Assembly (NCBI RefSeq): GCF_021535135.1
Contig: NZ_CP091036.1
Coordinates: forward strand, 1,674,001 to 1,738,000
Length of the DNA: 64,000 nucleotides
Direction of reading: 5' to 3'
DNA from: Antarcticibacterium sp. 1MA-6-2
Lineage (GTDB): Bacteria > Bacteroidota > Bacteroidia > Flavobacteriales > Flavobacteriaceae
The position numbers were made by a program, and so were the translations under genes. Under the pieces are notes generated by a model, which made no database searches, was not told the origin of the DNA, and was given only the letters and a program-made list of their open reading frames with translations. Positions 46,814-60,477 of this stretch are shown in pieces (position 1 is the stretch's first letter; each line of letters starts with the position of its first letter).

Positions 46814-48541
46814 ATGGATTTTACAAAAAAGGTTCTGTTTAGAACACTCCCTTACCTGAAGAAAGCTGTTAAAACTGAACTTTCCGCAGTTGCTTTGTGT
46901 CTTATATTTTTCTTTTCCACTCCTGCCATTGGACAGGAGAAGGAGGCTTTGCATGAATTGTTAGAGGCTATTGAGCAAAGTGCAGAATACGATGCTTTGA
47001 AAACGGAGCGCATCAGAAACCTGAAAGCGACTCTTCGTAGCAATACCGATCAAAGCCTGGAGAATCTTTATGTTCTTAACAGCGAGTTATTTGATGAGTA
47101 CAGGATCTTTAAGCAGGATTCTGCATTTAAATATGCCTTACTAAGCAGGGAGATTGCTGAGGAAATGGGCAGTACTGCTCTCATGGCTGAGACCACTCTG
47201 GATCTCGCAAATCTTTGTGTTTCTGCAGGGATGTTTCGGGAAGCTATGGAGTATTTTGAAATTATTGATCCCCAGGAGATTTCCACAGAACTGCAATTTG
47301 TTTACTACAGCCTCCTGGGGAGGTGTTATACTGATATGGCAGAGTATAGCAGTATCTATTTTTTCTCCAGCAGGTACGAAGAGATGGTAGAGGAACTTCA
47401 TCAAAAAGCTCTTACCCTGGTCCCACCTGGCTCCTGGGATCATACTATGTTGAAGGGGTATATGAATTATAGAGCGAATGAACTGGATGAGGCACTGAAA
47501 GATTTGCTTCCGCTCATGGAAACTACAGAGGATTTAAGACTTAGAGCCGTGACACATTCAGTTATTGGAGATGTATATACAAAAATGGGAAATTCAGATA
47601 AAGCGATTTACCATCTTTCCAGAGCTTCAATTGCCGACATAAAATCTTCAGCAAAAGAAAACCTTGCAATAATTCGTTTGGCAGAACTCCTTTTTAAGGA
47701 AGGAGAGGTTAAACTTGCTTCAGCCTTTATTAAAAAAGCAGGACAGGATGCTGAGGATTACGGGGCCCAACAACGTAAGATAAGAGTGGGTGCCATTTTG
47801 CCTTTAATTGAAGAACAGGTCGTAGAACAGGTTGAAACTCAAAGAAAGCGGCTTTATGAGCAAAATATCCTGCTTTCCATTCTTCTCCTGTTTGTGGTGG
47901 TCCTGGCAATTATTACTTACCTGCAGCTTAGAAGACTAAAAAGGGCACGCCGGGAGATCCTGAGCGCCCACAATGATCTTCAGGTTAAAAATCAGCAGAT
48001 CATCCTCGTGAATGAGGAAATCAATTCTAAAAATGAACAGCTGAATTCCCTCAACAACAAACTCCTGGAAGCTAACAAGATCAAAGAAGAATATATAGGA
48101 TTTTTCTTCTCACAGGATGCCGATATCTTTGAAAAATTCCGTGATTTTAAAATCCGGATCCAGAAAGAACTTAAGAAGAATAATATTGACGGCTTAAAAT
48201 ATTTTGTCAACTCTTATGATTTAAAAGGAGAAAAAGAAAAATTACTTCAAAGTTTTGATGAAGCATTTATTAAACTCTTTCCAAATTTCATTGAGGAGTT
48301 TAATTCTCTTCTAAAAGAGGGAGAGCAAATTGAATTAAAAGAAGGACAAATCCTCAACAAGGAACTTAGAATTTTTGCATTAATTCGTTTGGGAATAACT
48401 CACAACGAAATTATAGCGCAAATTTTGGGATACTCGGTTAATTCTATTTATGCCTATAAGACCAAAATCAGAAAAAAATCTTTGCTAAATAAGAAGGATT
48501 TTGATCAAATGCTTCTCGAAAATACTCTCCTTAAGCATTAG
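46814..48541 (+). CDS. TPR-containing membrane regulator with LuxR-like C-terminal helix-turn-helix (DUF6377-like), SusR-type role
   Basis: 575 residues. A signal sequence (SAVALCLIFFFSTPAIGQ) is followed by a periplasmic TPR-like helical region (residues ~40-340), one membrane segment (ILLSILLLFVVVLAIITYLQ) near residue 355, a coiled coil (NEEINSKNEQLNSLNNKLLE), and a cytoplasmic part. The last 65 residues, LRIFALIRLGITHNEIIAQI, then LGYSVNSIYAYKTKIRKKS, form a LuxR-type DNA-binding helix-turn-helix. It would sense a sugar in the periplasm and activate the downstream sus genes. It is intact and immediately precedes susC, the usual position for this regulator in flavobacterial maltodextrin loci. 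Confidence 0.82.
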   Translation: MDFTKKVLFRTLPYLKKAVKTELSAVALCLIFFFSTPAIGQEKEALHELLEAIEQSAEYDALKTERIRNLKATLRSNTDQSLENLYVLNSELFDEYRIFKQDSAFKYALLSREIAEEMGSTALMAETTLDLANLCVSAGMFREAMEYFEIIDPQEISTELQFVYYSLLGRCYTDMAEYSSIYFFSSRYEEMVEELHQKALTLVPPGSWDHTMLKGYMNYRANELDEALKDLLPLMETTEDLRLRAVTHSVIGDVYTKMGNSDKAIYHLSRASIADIKSSAKENLAIIRLAELLFKEGEVKLASAFIKKAGQDAEDYGAQQRKIRVGAILPLIEEQVVEQVETQRKRLYEQNILLSILLLFVVVLAIITYLQLRRLKRARREILSAHNDLQVKNQQIILVNEEINSKNEQLNSLNNKLLEANKIKEEYIGFFFSQDADIFEKFRDFKIRIQKELKKNNIDGLKYFVNSYDLKGEKEKLLQSFDEAFIKLFPNFIEEFNSLLKEGEQIELKEGQILNKELRIFALIRLGITHNEIIAQILGYSVNSIYAYKTKIRKKSLLNKKDFDQMLLENTLLKH

Positions 48542-48865
48542 AAGCTCCATTTAAACATCTTTTTTTCTATATAAAAGTAGCACCTGAATTAAGTTTAACA
48601 ACTTGATTTATTGTTATTTATAGTTTTTATTACCGCTATATTTTCTATATACCATTTTCCTCACCCACTTTTGACCTGTTTATCTTCCCATCTTTGTATT
48701 CACTAAAGAAAAGAGATACTATTTTCTCTTTTTTGAAGGTGGGTTTGCCTTTTAATAAGAGAAAAAATCTTCCTGAAAACGTATTGCGAGAACCTGATAC
48801 GCATGGGAACGAAAACGATTGAATCAGGCAGACAGAATAGAAATTTTATTATCAATAATTACTTA
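48542..48865. other. AT-rich leader between regulator and susC
   Basis: 324 bases without a gene. It is very AT-rich. CATCTTTG near 48690 differs by one base from the TAnnTTTG promoter box and is the best candidate for a susC promoter, about 170 bases before the start. I see no terminator hairpin or riboswitch-like structure. Confidence 0.45.
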
Positions 48866-51796
48866 ATGAACAAAGAAAGTATGAGAAGATTATTTAAAAG
48901 CACATGGCTGGTGTTTTTTATGCTGCCGTTGAGCTTTTTTGCCCAGAGCGTGAGTGGGGTGATCACAGAAAGTTCAAATGGAATGCCTATTCCCGGGGTG
49001 AATATACTGGTACAGGGAAAAACGAATGGTACAACTTCAGATTTTGATGGGAATTATACCATAGGCAATCTGGAAGAAGGAGATATTCTTAGCTTTTCTT
49101 TTGTGGGTTTTACCACCCAGGAAATCCCTTTTACAGGGCAAAGCACTATTAATGTTGAGATGGAGGAAAATCTTGCCGCTCTTGATGAGGTAGTGGTAAT
49201 AGGGTATGGTACCGTGAGTAGCAGGGATGCTACGGGTGCGGTAGAAAGTGTTACTTCGGAAGAGTTTAATAAAGGCCCATTGGCCACAGTTAAGCGAACT
49301 TATTACGGTAAAATAGCCGGGGTTTCTGTTACTTCAGGTGGAGGTGCGCCGGGGGAAGGCCAGAATATTGTTATAAGGGGGCAGGGATCTTTATCCTTAA
49401 ACAGCTCTCCCTTATTAGTTGTAGACGGTATTCCGCTGGACAATAATTCGGTTGGAGGTTCACGTAATGCGCTGGATTTTATCAATCCTAATGATATAGA
49501 GAGCATGACCGTTTTAAAAGATGCTTCTTCTACTGCTATCTACGGCTCGAGAGCTGCAAACGGAGTAATACTTATAACTACCAAACAGGGAAAAGGAAAT
49601 GATTTTAGGTTTGACTATTCGGGTTCAACCATAATTTCCCGTCCTACAGAATTTGTGGATGTCTTAAGTGCTGATCAATTTAGGACCCTCATTAACGAAG
49701 TGGGAAGTGCGGAAGCAATCGCCCGTTTGGGAGAAAGCAATACTAACTGGCAGGAGGAAATTTATACTGAAGCTGTTGGCTATGAACATAATTTAAGCAC
49801 TACAGGCCGAATAGGTGATTTTATGCCAATGAGAGCTTCTATTGGTTACACCAACAGGGACGGGATTCTACGGGGAGATAATTTCTCCAGAACCACAGCT
49901 TCTATTAACCTCAGGCCTAACTTTCTTGACGGAAGTCTAAGGGTGGAACTTAACGGGAGAGGAATGTATACTGAAAACACCTTTGCAAACCGTGATGCTA
50001 TTGGATCTGCAGTAGATTTTGACCCTACCCAGGGAATATTTGATGCCAACTCTCCTTTTGGAGGTTATTTTACCTGGTTGAATTCTGATAATGTTCAAAA
50101 CAGCCTTGCGCCTACCAACCCTCTTGCTTTAATAAACCTGAGAGACGATACCGCCGAAGTTAGAAGGTTCATAGGGAATGCAAAAGTAGATTACGATCTC
50201 TTCTTTTTTCCGGAGCTTACTGCCACCGTAAATGTTGGGTATGACATAGCCAACAGTCATGGAAGGGTTTTTACTTCTGCACAAATGCCTTCTTCTCAAC
50301 TGGACTGGAATGGGGCTTATAGTAACTTCATAAATAATGCTGACAATAAATTGTTTGATGCTTACTTAACTTATGATAACGATGCTCAAATTCATTCAGT
50401 AAATGCAGTTTTGGGTTACTCCTATCAAATGTTTGATAATGACAATTTTAGTTATGACAGCGAAGCCGAAGAAGAAGGAAATGATTTTGAATTTATAGAT
50501 AAATGGCGCAGTACTCTCCTCTCCTACTTTGGAAGGGTGAATTACAATTATAAAGACCTAGTATCTTGCCACTGCAACCCTTCGGGCAGATGCTTCTTCA
50601 AAATTAAATCCCAGTGATCGCTGGGGCTATTTCCCCTCCTTTGCCATCGCATGGAATATTAATAATGAATCTTTTCTGGTTGATTCTAATGTATTGGATC
50701 AGTTAAAATTACGGGTAGGGTATGGAGAGATTGGAAATGTGAACGGTTTGGGAGATTATAATTTCCTTACCAGCTACACCGGAAGCCAAGTCTAACGCCA
50801 ACTACCAGTTTGGAAATACTTTCTACCAAACCTACCGTCCTGAGGAATATAATGAGAATTTAAGATGGGAAGTTGGTAAGACTTACAATGTAGGTCTGGA
50901 TTATGCCTTCTTTAACAGCAGGATATCAGGATCTGTCAATGCTTATCTTAAGCAAACCGAAGATCTTATAAGTTTTGTAACTGTAGATCCTTTCACCAAT
51001 TTCTCCAATGGTATCGATAAAAATATTGGAGATATGGAAAACCGTGGAATTGAATTTGAACTAAATGTCATACCCGTGCAAACAGATGATTTTACCTGGA
51101 GCATAGGATATAATGTTTCTTTCAATGAAAATGAGATCACCAATTTACCTGACCAGGTAGAAGTGGGAGGCATTAATGGAGGAACTAAGTAACAATATTC
51201 AGTTACATAGAGAAGGATATTCTCCGTTCAGCTTTTGGGTATACAAGCAGGTTTACAATGAAGAAGGAAGACTGATTGAAGGTGCTTATGTAGACCGTGA
51301 CGGGAATGACCAGATCAATGACAGTGACAGGTATTTATATAAAGACCCATACGCTGATATTATTATGGGGCTAAACACCAATCTAAATTATAAAAACTGG
51401 GATTTTTCTGTAGTGAGCAGGGCAAATTTAGGAAACTATGCCTACAACAATATGGCTTCAGCAAAAACCTACTTAGCAAGAGCTTCTGAGAATTCTATTC
51501 TTACAAATTTACACGGTGATTTTTACAATACAGGCTTTGAAGCTTTGACTGAAACCAATCTTTTAAGTGATTACTATATCCAGGATGCTTCTTTCTTTAA
51601 GATAGATAACATTACCCTGGGATATACCATCAATAACATCTACAAAGAATCAAATTTGAGGTTATTTACCAATGTTCAAAATGTTCTTACAGTTACAGAT
51701 TTTACAGGGCTTGATCCTGAGATAAGTGGAGGTTTGGATAACAATTTCTATCCTAGACCAAGGTCCTTTGCTTTTGGTGTTAATTACAACTTTTAA
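48866..51796 (+). CDS. susC: SusC/RagA-family TonB-dependent outer-membrane transporter (frame broken at 50556, 50785 and 51184)
   Basis: ATG at 48866 begins a signal peptide (WLVFFMLPLSFFAQ). The carboxypeptidase-regulatory-like domain follows: SVSGVITESSNGMPIPGVNI. Next is the plug with EVVVIGYGTVSSRDATGAVE, VVDGIPLDNNSVGG and STAIYGSRAANGVILITTK. The beta-barrel ends YPRPRSFAFGVNYNF. Restoring ACCGGT (50556), GCCGGT (50785) and ACCGGT (51184) gives YKDRYLATATLRADAS, YTGSRSNANYQF and NGGTGNNIQLHR. Corrected length is about 975 residues. With SusD it forms the pedal-bin complex that imports alpha-glucan oligosaccharides. Neighbouring GH13/GH97 genes set the substrate. Confidence 0.93.
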
Positions 51797-51805
51797 AAAA
51801 GTATT

Positions 51806-53431
51806 ATGAAAATGAATAGTATCAAAAAATTAATTTTCATCCTAGCCCTCATATTGGTGTCGTGTCATGATGATTTGGATCAATTTCCTATAGACCCGGA
51901 TAGCTTTACTGAAACGAATGTTTTCGCAAATGCCGATGAAGCTAAAGGAGCCCTGGCTAAGCTTTATGCAAGTTTGGCGCTTACAGGACAAACAGGACCT
52001 ACAGGAGATGCAGATATCACCAGGTATAGATGAGGGAACTTCTCAGTATACCAGGCTGTTGTTCAGCTTGAATGAACTTACTACAGATAATGCCGTGGTG
52101 GGCTGGGGTGACCCGGGATTACCTAATTTACACGGGATGAGCTGGGGAGCGAGTAATGATTTTACAGTAGCTATGTATTACCGTCTTGCCCAGGAGGTTT
52201 CTTTTGCCAATTCCTTTATTTCCAATGCCGAAGCTTTAAATGATGACCCACGAGTGACAGCTTATATTGCTGAAGCAAGATTTTTAAGAGCATTTGCTTA
52301 TTATAATCTAATTGATTTCTACGGAAATGTTCCCCTGGTCACTATGGTTTCTACGGAATTACCGGAGCAGAGCAGTAGAACAGAAGTTTTCAATTTTGTA
52401 GAATCTGAACTCCTTGAGATCCAGGAGGTATTAGCTGAAAGCGGAGCAAGTGAATATGGAAGAGTAGATCGTGTTGCCGCCTGGGCCTTACTATCCAAAT
52501 TATACCTTAATGCTGAAATTTGGATCTAGTGAAGCACGCTATTCAGATGCAGTAACTTATGCGTCACGAGCCATAAACTCCTCCTACTCTATTAACACTA
52601 CAGATGCTAACGGTAATGGATCAGCCTACGATGAACTCTTTCTTGCCGATAATGATATGAACGGGGCGCAGAAGGAATTCATATTTGCACTGAACTTTGA
52701 CGGGAACCAATCCAGAACTTTTGGAGGGACTTCTTTCCTTGTTCACGCTGCCATTGGGGGTTCTATGACCGCTTCAGATTTTGGAGTCAACAGGGGGCTG
52801 GGGAGGTCTTCGCACTACCAAAGCCCTGGTTAATAAATTTGATTATGCGGTAACAGAGGAAGATGAAAATGGTGATCCAGTAGCCTGGGCAGATGCCAGG
52901 GCAATGTTTTATACTGCAGGTCAAAATCTTGAGATCAACACGATCGCAAATACATTTACCGATGGTTATGCCGTAACAAAATTTACAAATATTGATTCTA
53001 ACGGAGAACCGGGAAGTGATCAGGGTGGTGAATTCGTAGATGCCGATCTTCCTCTTATTCGTATGGCTGAAATTTACCTTACTTACGCTGAAGCTGTTCT
53101 TCGTGGTGGTTCCGGTGGGGATTTAGGTACAGCCACAGGATATATCAATGAGTTAAGGGAAAGAGCTTTTGGAGATACTTCAGGAAATATAATAAATGCC
53201 GATCTGGATCTACAATTTGTTATAGATGAAAGAGCAAGGGAATTGTACTGGGAAGGCCAAAGAAGAACAGACCTTATAAGGTTTACAGACTTTGTTACCG
53301 GGGATTACCTGTGGCCTTTCAAAGGAGGTTCAAGAACAGGGACAGCAGTAGATCCTTTTAGAAGATTATTTCCTCTTCCCTCCAACATAATTTCCATTAA
53401 CCCCAACCTGACTCAAAATCCCGGTTATTAA
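51806..53431 (+). CDS. susD: SusD/RagB-family starch-binding outer-membrane lipoprotein (frame broken at 52019, 52524 and 52789)
   Basis: The lipoprotein signal is KKLIFILALILVSCHDD. TETNVFANADEAKGALAKLY, FLRAFAYYNLIDFYGNVPLV and LFPLPSNIISINPNLTQNPG are SusD marks. Restoring GCCGGT at 52019 gives DADIAGIDEGTSQYTR, and ACCGGT at 52524 gives AEIWTGEARYSDAV. At 52789 the sequence AACAGGGGGC is also consistent with an altered RCCGGY, and removing one base restores GGWGGLRTTKAL, the expected block. Corrected length is about 540 residues. It binds the glycan above the SusC barrel. It starts 10 bp after susC. Confidence 0.92.
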
Positions 53432-53449
53432 TATAAACGACTTAAAGCA

Positions 53450-54566
53450 ATGAAAAAATTAGCGAAAATAGGAATAGCATTACTGGCCATAATTAATTTT
53501 AGTGCCTGTACGCAGGACGATGAATTTACTTTTACCGCAAAAGAAGATCCCCATGGCATCATGTTTAGCAATGCTGCTACAGGAGCCTACACTCTTACCG
53601 CTTCTAACGGTAATAATTTAGCTGAACGTTTTGTTTGGAATGAAGTAGATATGGGAGTACAAACTCCTGTGACTTATGAACTACAGGGATCATCAAGTGA
53701 ATCTTTCAGCTACATGTCTGTTTTAGCAGAAGGCACTGCTACCAATGCCGCCGTTACCGTGAACCAAATGCTGGATCTTGCTGAAGAAGCCGGGCTGGAC
53801 AATGATCCCGAAACCGAAGCTCCCAATACCGGAACTCTGTATTTTAGAGTAAGAGCATACGCAGGTAGCGACGCTGCTAACAGTGTGGAACAATTTTCTG
53901 ATGTTATGAGTATAAACGTAATGTTGCCTGAAGATGATGGCGGAGCAGAAGCACCTAAAATGAACCTCTACCTGGTAGGTGATGCAACTGCTTTTAAGCT
54001 GGAGTAATATTAACAATAATACTCCTTTATTCAGGGATGCGGAAAATGAAAACCTTTATTACTATGAAGGCAAATTTAATGTAGGGGCTATTAAACTTCT
54101 TGAGATCCTGGGAGAATGGCAGCCACAGTGGGGTATTAAAGATGGGAATTTTACCAACAGTACTATTCTTGGTGGAGATCCTGATGGAATTAATGTAACT
54201 ACAGCAGGTTTTTACAAGCTTACAGTAAATGTTGATGAAATGACCTATACTTTCACAGAAATCGACGCAAGTAATGCCGCTACTTATACAACTATTGGAC
54301 TAGTAGGAGAAGGTACAAGCGTGGGATGGCCAAACGAAGATAATCCAACTCCGGATATTGAACTTACAAAATCAACTTTCAATGAGCATATCTGGTATGC
54401 ACAGAATGTTACTCTTACTGAAGGTTCTATTAAATTCCGTGCAGAGAAAGCCTGGGATGTAAACTGGGGAGCAGGAACTTTTCCTTCCGGTCAGGGTACT
54501 TTTGGTGGTCCCGATATTCCGGCTATGGAAGGAACTTATAATGTCTGGTTCAATGACCTTACTTAG
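53450..54566 (+). CDS. susE: SusE-like outer-membrane glycan-binding lipoprotein (frame broken at 53993)
   Basis: The lipoprotein signal is IGIALLAIINFSACTQDDE. A SusE-type Ig-like domain follows, with a pattern YTLTASNGNNLAERFVWNEV, and then starch-binding (CBM/SusEF) modules with YYYEGKFNVGAIKLLEILGE and WQPQWGIKDGNFTNSTILGG. The frame breaks at 53993-53999 (TTTAAGC). Restoring GCCGGC gives VGDATAAGWSNINNNTP, matching the VGDAT.GW start of SusE/SusF modules. Corrected length is about 371 residues. It sits on the cell surface and helps hold starch or maltodextrin. It lies 18 bp after susD. Confidence 0.88.
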
Positions 54567-54719
54567 CCGTTATTTATTTATTCCGGTTGCTGAATAATAT
54601 TTAAACCTGAAGGATTTAAAAAATAGCTTCCAGTCGAATCGGGTTGTGGTACCCTCAACCGCACTACCCGATTTGAACCGGAATCGAAACACTGTACAAT
54701 CTTTCAATATCCATAAAAG

Positions 54720-56166
54720 ATGAAAAGAAGTTATTTATTAAGCTTCCTGCTGGGCTGTGCTTTAAGCTTTACCTCCTGTAGTAGTGATGATGAAGCTGTA
54801 ACAGTAATAGAAGAACCTACAGATACTACGCTTACATATGAACCGCTCAATCTTGAGGAATACAACAATGGTGACGGAGTAATGATGCAGGCTTTTTACT
54901 GGGATGTAGAGCCACGGCATGAATGGTGGGAGGTGCTTACAGTAAAGTTGAAGGTTGGTCTGATGCCGGAATAGATCGAATCTGGCTTCCACCTGCTACC
55001 AAAGGTCAGTCAGGGGGTCACTCAATGGGCTATGATGTTTCGGATTATTTTGACTTCGGACAATACCAGCAGCACGGTACGGTTCCTACACGGTTTGGAA
55101 CTAAGGAAGATCTGGAAAATCTAATAGCAACTGCTCACGAAAACGGACTGGAAGTAATAGCCGATATAGTAATTAACCACAATAGCGGCGGTGGGGAAGA
55201 ATTCAACCCTTACAGGAACAAATTGACATACACTCTCTTTGATGAGCAGCACGGCAATGCTTCCGGAATGTTCAACAGGGATTATGAAAATTTCTACCCT
55301 AACAGTACCAGTCCATTTGACGAGGGCAGCCTTTTTTATGCTGAACAAAACCTGGATCACAATCAGGAATATGTACAAAACTGGCTTTGGAAGGACGAGA
55401 ATTCCGTAGCAAAATATTATGTGAACGAAATGGGCTTTGATGGCTGGCGTTTTGATTATGTGCTTGGATTTGAGCCCTGGGTCGTGAAGGAATGGATCAA
55501 TGAAGTTGGAGGATTTTCAGTAGCTGAACTTTGGGATGGCAATGTCAATGTTCTTAAGAATTACGTGGAGGAAACCGGAAGCGGAGCTTTTGATTTTGCC
55601 GCATTTTATAAACTGGAAGAAGCATTTGACAGGAATGATGATCTTAATAAATTAACTGAAGAAATGCTGTGGAATACCTATCCTGAAAAGGCAGTTACTT
55701 TTACAGCTAATCACGATACAGAGAAAGATACGAATGAGGACAATCGTATTTCGGCAAAAAACAAGTTGAAAGCTTATTCTTTTATTCTTACCCACCCCGG
55801 GTATCCTACAATTTTCTATTCAGATTATGAAAATGAAGAATTCCAGGAAGAATTAAATAACCTCATCATCATTCATAATACTTTGGCAACAGGAGATTAT
55901 GAAGTGCTTTATGTAGATAATGATGAGTATGTAATGAAAAGAAGCGGTACAGGAGAAAATCCCGGATTAATTCTTTACATCACCACCAATTCAAGCACAA
56001 AACGACGGGAAGTTTCAATGGCTGGAATAATATAAAGTTAATGGACTACAGTCAAAATACTGCTTATCGTCCTATGACTAGTGAAAATGGCACTGCAGCA
56101 ATTGAGGCTCCTGCAAATGGATATGCTATATGGTCTATTATGAAGGAAACTTCAGCAGGAGAATAA
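54720..56166 (+). CDS. GH13 alpha-amylase lipoprotein (breaks at 54939 and 55999)
   Basis: The lipoprotein signal is LLSFLLGCALSFTSCSSDDE. VMMQAFYWDVEPRHEWW starts the barrel. VIADIVINHNSGGGEEFNPY is region I, FDGWRFDYVLGFEPW region II with the nucleophile aspartate, FSVAELWDGN region III with the acid/base glutamate, and FTANHDTEKD region IV. At 54939 ACAGT restored to ACCGGT gives VLTGKVEGWSDAGIDRIWLP. At 55999 one A is missing from a homopolymer, and adding it gives TKTTGSFNGWNNIKLMDYSQ. Corrected length is about 482 residues. It hydrolyses starch at the outer membrane or in the periplasm, as part of the sus operon. Confidence 0.9.
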
Positions 56167-56258
56167 TTTGAAATCTTCTTCGGTTAAAAAATTATGTTTA
56201 ATAAAGCAGGCGTATACCAGGAGTGATAAAGTATTCGGCTACCACTTTTAATATAACT

Positions 56259-58116
56259 ATGAAGGCAAAAATTATCAGCATATTACTTTCAGCATTCATA
56301 GGCTGTCTTTTTAGCCTTAGTGGATATGCACAGATAGAAAGAGTAGAGCCGCCATTTTGGTGGGCAGGAATGCAAAAATCAGAAATTCAGATCCTTTTCT
56401 ACGGAAAGAATATCGCCGATTACCAGGTATCTCTTCAGGAACAAATCCCTGTCACCGGAGTAATTAAAACTGAAAATCCAAACTACCTGTTCGTTAGTTT
56501 GGATACTGAAGGCGTAGAACCCGGATTGTTGCATTTCAATTTTCAGAAGAAAGGCAAAAAATTCACCCGGGAATACGAGCTAAAATCAAGAAGAGAAAAT
56601 TCTGCACAACGCGAAGGTTTTAGCAGCGAAGATGTAATTTATTTACTGATGCCGGATGGGTTCGCCAATGGCAATCCCGATAATGATTCAGTAGAAGGTT
56701 TAACTGACAAAGTCAACAGAGCAGAACAAGGCGGAAGACATGGCGGCGACCTTCAGGGGATACTTAATAACTTGGATTACCTGGAGGATCTGGGTGTCAC
56801 GGCCATCTGGAGTACACCGCTACTGGAAGATAATGATGCTTAGGTTACTCTTATCACACCTATGCCCAAAGCGATGTCTATAAAATTGATCCCCGCTACG
56901 GGAGCAATGAAGACTATAAAGTTTTAGCTTCAGAAATGCACAACCGAGACATGAAGCTCATTATGGACTACGTCACCAACCACTGGGGTGCCGAGCATTG
57001 GATGATAAAAGATCTTCCTGCCTACGATTGGATCAACCAATTCCCAGGTTACGCAAATTCCAACTATAGAATGGAAACCCAGTTTGATCCCCACGCCAGT
57101 CACCGGGATTACAAATATTGCGTAGAAGGATGGTTTGTAAGAACTATGCCCGATTTAAATCAGGAGAATCCGCTCGTTCTTAATTATCTTATTCAGAATG
57201 CGATCTGGTGGATAGAGTATGCCGACCTCGATGGTTTCCGTGTTGATACCTATAGTTATAACGATAAGGAAAGCATTGCAGAGTGGACGAAGACAATTAT
57301 GGAAGAATATCCCAATTTTAATATAGTTGGGGAAGTCTGGCTTCACGACCAGGCACAAATCTCCTACTGGCAGAAGGATAGTAAAATTGGAGCAATTCAA
57401 AACTACAACACCTATTTACCTTCAGTAATGGATTTTACCTTACACGATGCTACAGGAAGTGCATTTTCTGAAGCTGCAGGATGGGACACTGGAATCATGA
57501 AGGTTTACAATAATTTTGTCAATGATTTCTTATACCCCGATGTAGACAACCTGCTGGTTTTCCTGGAAAACCACGACAAAATCTACAGTTCAATGAAATT
57601 TACGACCAAAATCCTGCAAATTACAAACTAGCCCTCACTCTTATTGCCACTACCAGGGGAATTCCGCAACTGTACTATGGATCTGAAATAGGAATGCGTG
57701 GGGACAAAGGAAAAGGAGACGGCGACATTCGCAGGGATTTTCCCGGAGGCTGGCAGGAAGATAATCAAAATGCTTTTCTGGCATCCGGAAGAACAGAACA
57801 ACAGGAAGAATTTCACAGTTTCACCAAAAAGTTGCTGAACTGGAGGAAATCTGCTGAAGTAATCCACAAAGGAAAACTTGTTCATTTTATTCCTGAAAAT
57901 AATGTATATGTCTACTTCAGAATATTAAATGATCAAAAGGTAATGGTAATCCTTAATAACAACGAGGAAGAGCAGACCATTGACCTAAAAAGATTTGCAG
58001 AACAGCTGCCTGCAAACTCATCATCTGGAAAGGAAATTTTGAGTGGTAACATTGTTCAGTTAAAAGAAAGTTTATCCATAGCAGCCAAAACACCAATGAT
58101 CATAGAATTTAATTAA
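56259..58116 (+). CDS. susA: GH13 maltodextrin hydrolase / neopullulanase-type, SusA-like (breaks at 56838 and 57578)
   Basis: ATG at 56259 opens a signal peptide (SILLSAFIGCLFSLSGYAQ). An N-terminal beta-sandwich with VEPPFWWAGMQKSEIQILFY is typical of neopullulanase/cyclomaltodextrinase enzymes. DLQGILNNLDYLEDLGVTAI, KLIMDYVTNHWG, DLDGFRVDTYSYNDKE (nucleophile) and FNIVGEVWLHD (acid/base) follow. Restoring GCCGGT at 56838 gives LLEDNDAGYSYHTYAQSD. At 57578 the expected ENHDTNRFNEIYDQNPAN is regained if the site was AACCGGTTC. Corrected length is about 617 residues. It is probably a periplasmic enzyme trimming imported maltodextrins. Confidence 0.9.
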
Positions 58117-58214
58117 GGCACCTGAAATTTAGCAACACCCCTACCCCAATAAATAATAATCTGTTAATCAGCGAGCTTTTAAAAAGCACTGCAATTAACT
58201 ATAATGGCAGATAA

Positions 58215-60350
<2,136 letters not shown>

Positions 60351-60394
60351 ATTAAAAGGCTTGAAAAAATTATAGTAATCAAATCGTTAAAGTT

Positions 60395-60430
60395 AAAAAA
60401 GGTCTGTTTCTAACGAAGCAGACCTTTTTT
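60395..60430. terminator. Bidirectional rho-independent terminator
   Basis: A strong hairpin: AAAAAAGGTCTG at 60395-60406 pairs with CAGACCTTTTTT at 60419-60430. The stem extends through TTTC/GAAG with one wobble pair, and the loop is TAAC. A-tract and T-tract on the two sides serve both strands, which fits its place between the convergent susB and ThuA-fusion genes. Confidence 0.92.
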
Positions 60431-60477
60431 AGTTTAGGATATTCACAGATTAGAACTGTTTGTCGTATGTCGTTTTA